This document shows positions 15,403 through 16,636 of a stretch of DNA of 16,636 nt, in pieces. Where the stretch lies: positions 1 through 16,636 of the forward strand of contig JBBAKL010000066.1 of NCBI GenBank assembly GCA_040403535.1, in the 5' to 3' direction. Numbering within the stretch: position 1 is the first letter of the stretch; every line of letters begins with the position of its first letter. The translations under genes and the position numbers were made by a program. A model generated the notes under the pieces. It searched no databases. It worked only from the letters and a program-made list of their open reading frames with translations, and was not told the DNA's origin. The stretch is from JAHEYG01 sp040403535 (GTDB lineage: Bacteria > Bacteroidota > Bacteroidia > B-17B0 > Aurantibacillaceae).

Positions 15403-16636
15403 TTAGTTTGTTTTTACTCCAATGCAATAATATGAGTATCCATTGTTTTTCATATCAACAGGATCAAAAATATTTCTCCCGTCAAACATAACTTTATTTT
15501 TCAATCGTTTATTTAGCTCATTAAAGTCAGGTACTCTGAATTCAGGCCACTCTGTAATGATAAGTAAAGCGTCAGCTCCCTGTAAAGTTTCATACATCTC
15601 GTTAGAGTAAGAAATTTTATCTCCCAAAATACGCTGAGCTTCATGCATTGCTACTGGATCATAAGCAACTATAGAAGCCCCCTCTTTCAATAATTTCTCA
15701 ATAATTACCAAAGATGGAGCTTCACGCATATCATCGGTTTTTGGTTTAAAAGACAACCCCCATAAAGCGAATTTTTTTCCTTTTAAATCACCATTAAAAT
15801 GAGATTTTACTTTATTGAAAAGAACTTCTTTCTGCGATTCATTAACATCTTCTACTGAATTTAAGATGCGCATGTTATATCCGTTTTCTTTTGCCGTTTT
15901 GATTAATGCTTTTACATCCTTAGGAAAACAACTTCCGCCATACCCAACACCCGGATAAATAAATTTAGTACCAATTCGTGTGTCGCTACCTATTCCTTTG
16001 CGAACCATGTTTACATCTGCTCCCATTATTTCGCAAAGGTTCGCTACATCATTCATAAAACTGATTTTAGTAGCTAACATGGCATTAGCCGCGTATTTTG
16101 TCATTTCCGCAGAAGGAATATCCATCATAATAATTGGATGTCCGTTCATTAAAAATGGTTTGTAAAGTTTTCGCATAATTTCTTCCGCCTCTTTTCGGTC
16201 GGTACCTACTACAATACGATCGGGCTTCATGAAATCTTCGATGGCTGCTCCTTCTTTTAAAAATTCCGGATTTGATGCAACGTAAAAATCAATGTTAACT
16301 CCGCGTTTATCTAACGATGCTTGTACTGCTTTACGAACTTTTTCGGCTGTAGTAACAGGTACTGTAGACTTTGTAACAACAACTAAAGGATGGTTCATGT
16401 GTTCACCAATGGATGATGCTACACCTAATACATATTTTAAATCAGCCGAACCATCTTCGTCCGGAGGTGTTCCAACAGCAATAAAAACCACTTCCACTCC
16501 TTGTATACTATCTTTTAAAGAAGTTGAAAAATGCAAACGGTTTTTTTTCACATTACGATCAACCATCTCTTCCAATCCGGGTTCGTAAATAGGAAGAATT
16601 CCTTTATTTAAATTATCGATTTTTTTCTGATCAATA
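15403..16636 (-). CDS. ugd: UDP-glucose 6-dehydrogenase (5' end outside the window)
   Basis: This NAD+-dependent cytoplasmic enzyme oxidises UDP-glucose twice to UDP-glucuronate. The frame stays open to the window edge. A TTG at 16575 is only the Leu of a conserved PIYEPGLEEMV segment, and the codons upstream read KIDNLNKGILPIYEPG, typical of the first domain. About 30-40 N-terminal residues, including the GxGxxG dinucleotide motif, therefore lie beyond base 16636. Visible motifs are VGTPPDEDGSADL, KSTVPVTT, SNPEFLKEGAAI, the EMTKYAANAMLATKISFMN helix and the catalytic cysteine in GGSCFPKD (codon at 15928-15930). The C-terminal UDP-binding domain (FKPKTDDMREAPS; ITEWPEF; FDGRNIFD) is complete. 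It is the first visible gene of the minus-strand operon that continues with UDP-glucuronate decarboxylase. Confidence 0.96.
   Translation of the reverse strand, partial: IDQKKIDNLNKGILPIYEPGLEEMVDRNVKKNRLHFSTSLKDSIQGVEVVFIAVGTPPDEDGSADLKYVLGVASSIGEHMNHPLVVVTKSTVPVTTAEKVRKAVQASLDKRGVNIDFYVASNPEFLKEGAAIEDFMKPDRIVVGTDRKEAEEIMRKLYKPFLMNGHPIIMMDIPSAEMTKYAANAMLATKISFMNDVANLCEIMGADVNMVRKGIGSDTRIGTKFIYPGVGYGGSCFPKDVKALIKTAKENGYNMRILNSVEDVNESQKEVLFNKVKSHFNGDLKGKKFALWGLSFKPKTDDMREAPSLVIIEKLLKEGASIVAYDPVAMHEAQRILGDKISYSNEMYETLQGADALLIITEWPEFRVPDFNELNKRLKNKVMFDGRNIFDPVDMKNNGYSYYCIGVKTN

Noticed and set aside
15403..16575. Complete 390-residue UDP-glucose dehydrogenase starting at TTG 16575
   Set aside because: That TTG encodes a Leu inside the conserved PIYEPGLEEMV region, and the frame stays open to the window edge; the gene is partial.
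16292..16588. 98-residue plus-strand frame opposite UDP-glucose dehydrogenase
   Set aside because: It is antisense to a strongly conserved enzyme and looks like a codon-composition shadow.

Overview
The window reads as ordinary, densely packed chromosome of a Bacteroidota bacterium. Evidence: AT-rich DNA, proteins with type IX secretion (T9SS) C-terminal sorting domains of both type A and type B (gliding-motility-associated), a reporter-propeller LytS-type kinase paired with a LytTR regulator, PD40/TPR envelope proteins, signal peptides ending in 'NAQ'/'KAQ', and little sign of Shine-Dalgarno sequences. I cannot place it below phylum/class from sequence alone. There are no rRNA or tRNA genes, IS elements, CRISPR arrays or phage genes, and no gene-free stretch longer than about 120 bases.

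Layout. (1) 1-3893, plus strand: the end of an outer-membrane beta-barrel-like protein, a T9SS type A cargo protein built from beta-propeller-like repeats (overlapping the previous stop by one base), then, after 111 bases, a periplasmic TPR-PD40 propeller-CarboxypepD_reg-SPOR protein resembling PorE-type T9SS/peptidoglycan-linked proteins. (2) 8177-3894, minus strand: a putative operon of dipeptidyl peptidase IV (S9), a sirtuin deacylase without its zinc cysteines, and a polytopic GT-C-like membrane protein. Its last stop codon directly abuts the stop of the preceding plus-strand gene. (3) 8299-12963, plus strand: a compact cassette of LytTR response regulator, propeller sensor kinase and a small T9SS type B cargo protein with three Ig-like repeats. 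(4) 16636-12952, minus strand: UDP-glucose 6-dehydrogenase (5' end outside the window), UDP-glucuronate decarboxylase, a secreted lipocalin-like protein of unknown role, acylphosphatase and a UPF0316 membrane protein.

How the parts work together. Regions 1 and 3 serve export to and display on the cell surface. The kinase/regulator pair probably senses something in the periplasm and is likely co-expressed with a surface protein. Region 4 starts with the two steps UDP-glucose to UDP-glucuronate to UDP-xylose, so it supplies sugar nucleotides for surface polysaccharide or glycoprotein glycans. The GT-C-like protein of region 2 could transfer sugars from a lipid carrier, but its substrate is unknown.

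I found no clear new defence or mobile system. The points most worth a second look are the regulator-kinase-cargo cassette, with a GC-rich hairpin directly before the kinase start codon, the SPOR tail on the PorE-like protein, the cysteine-poor sirtuin, and a perfect 14-base palindrome overlapping a promoter-like box in front of the UPF0316 gene.
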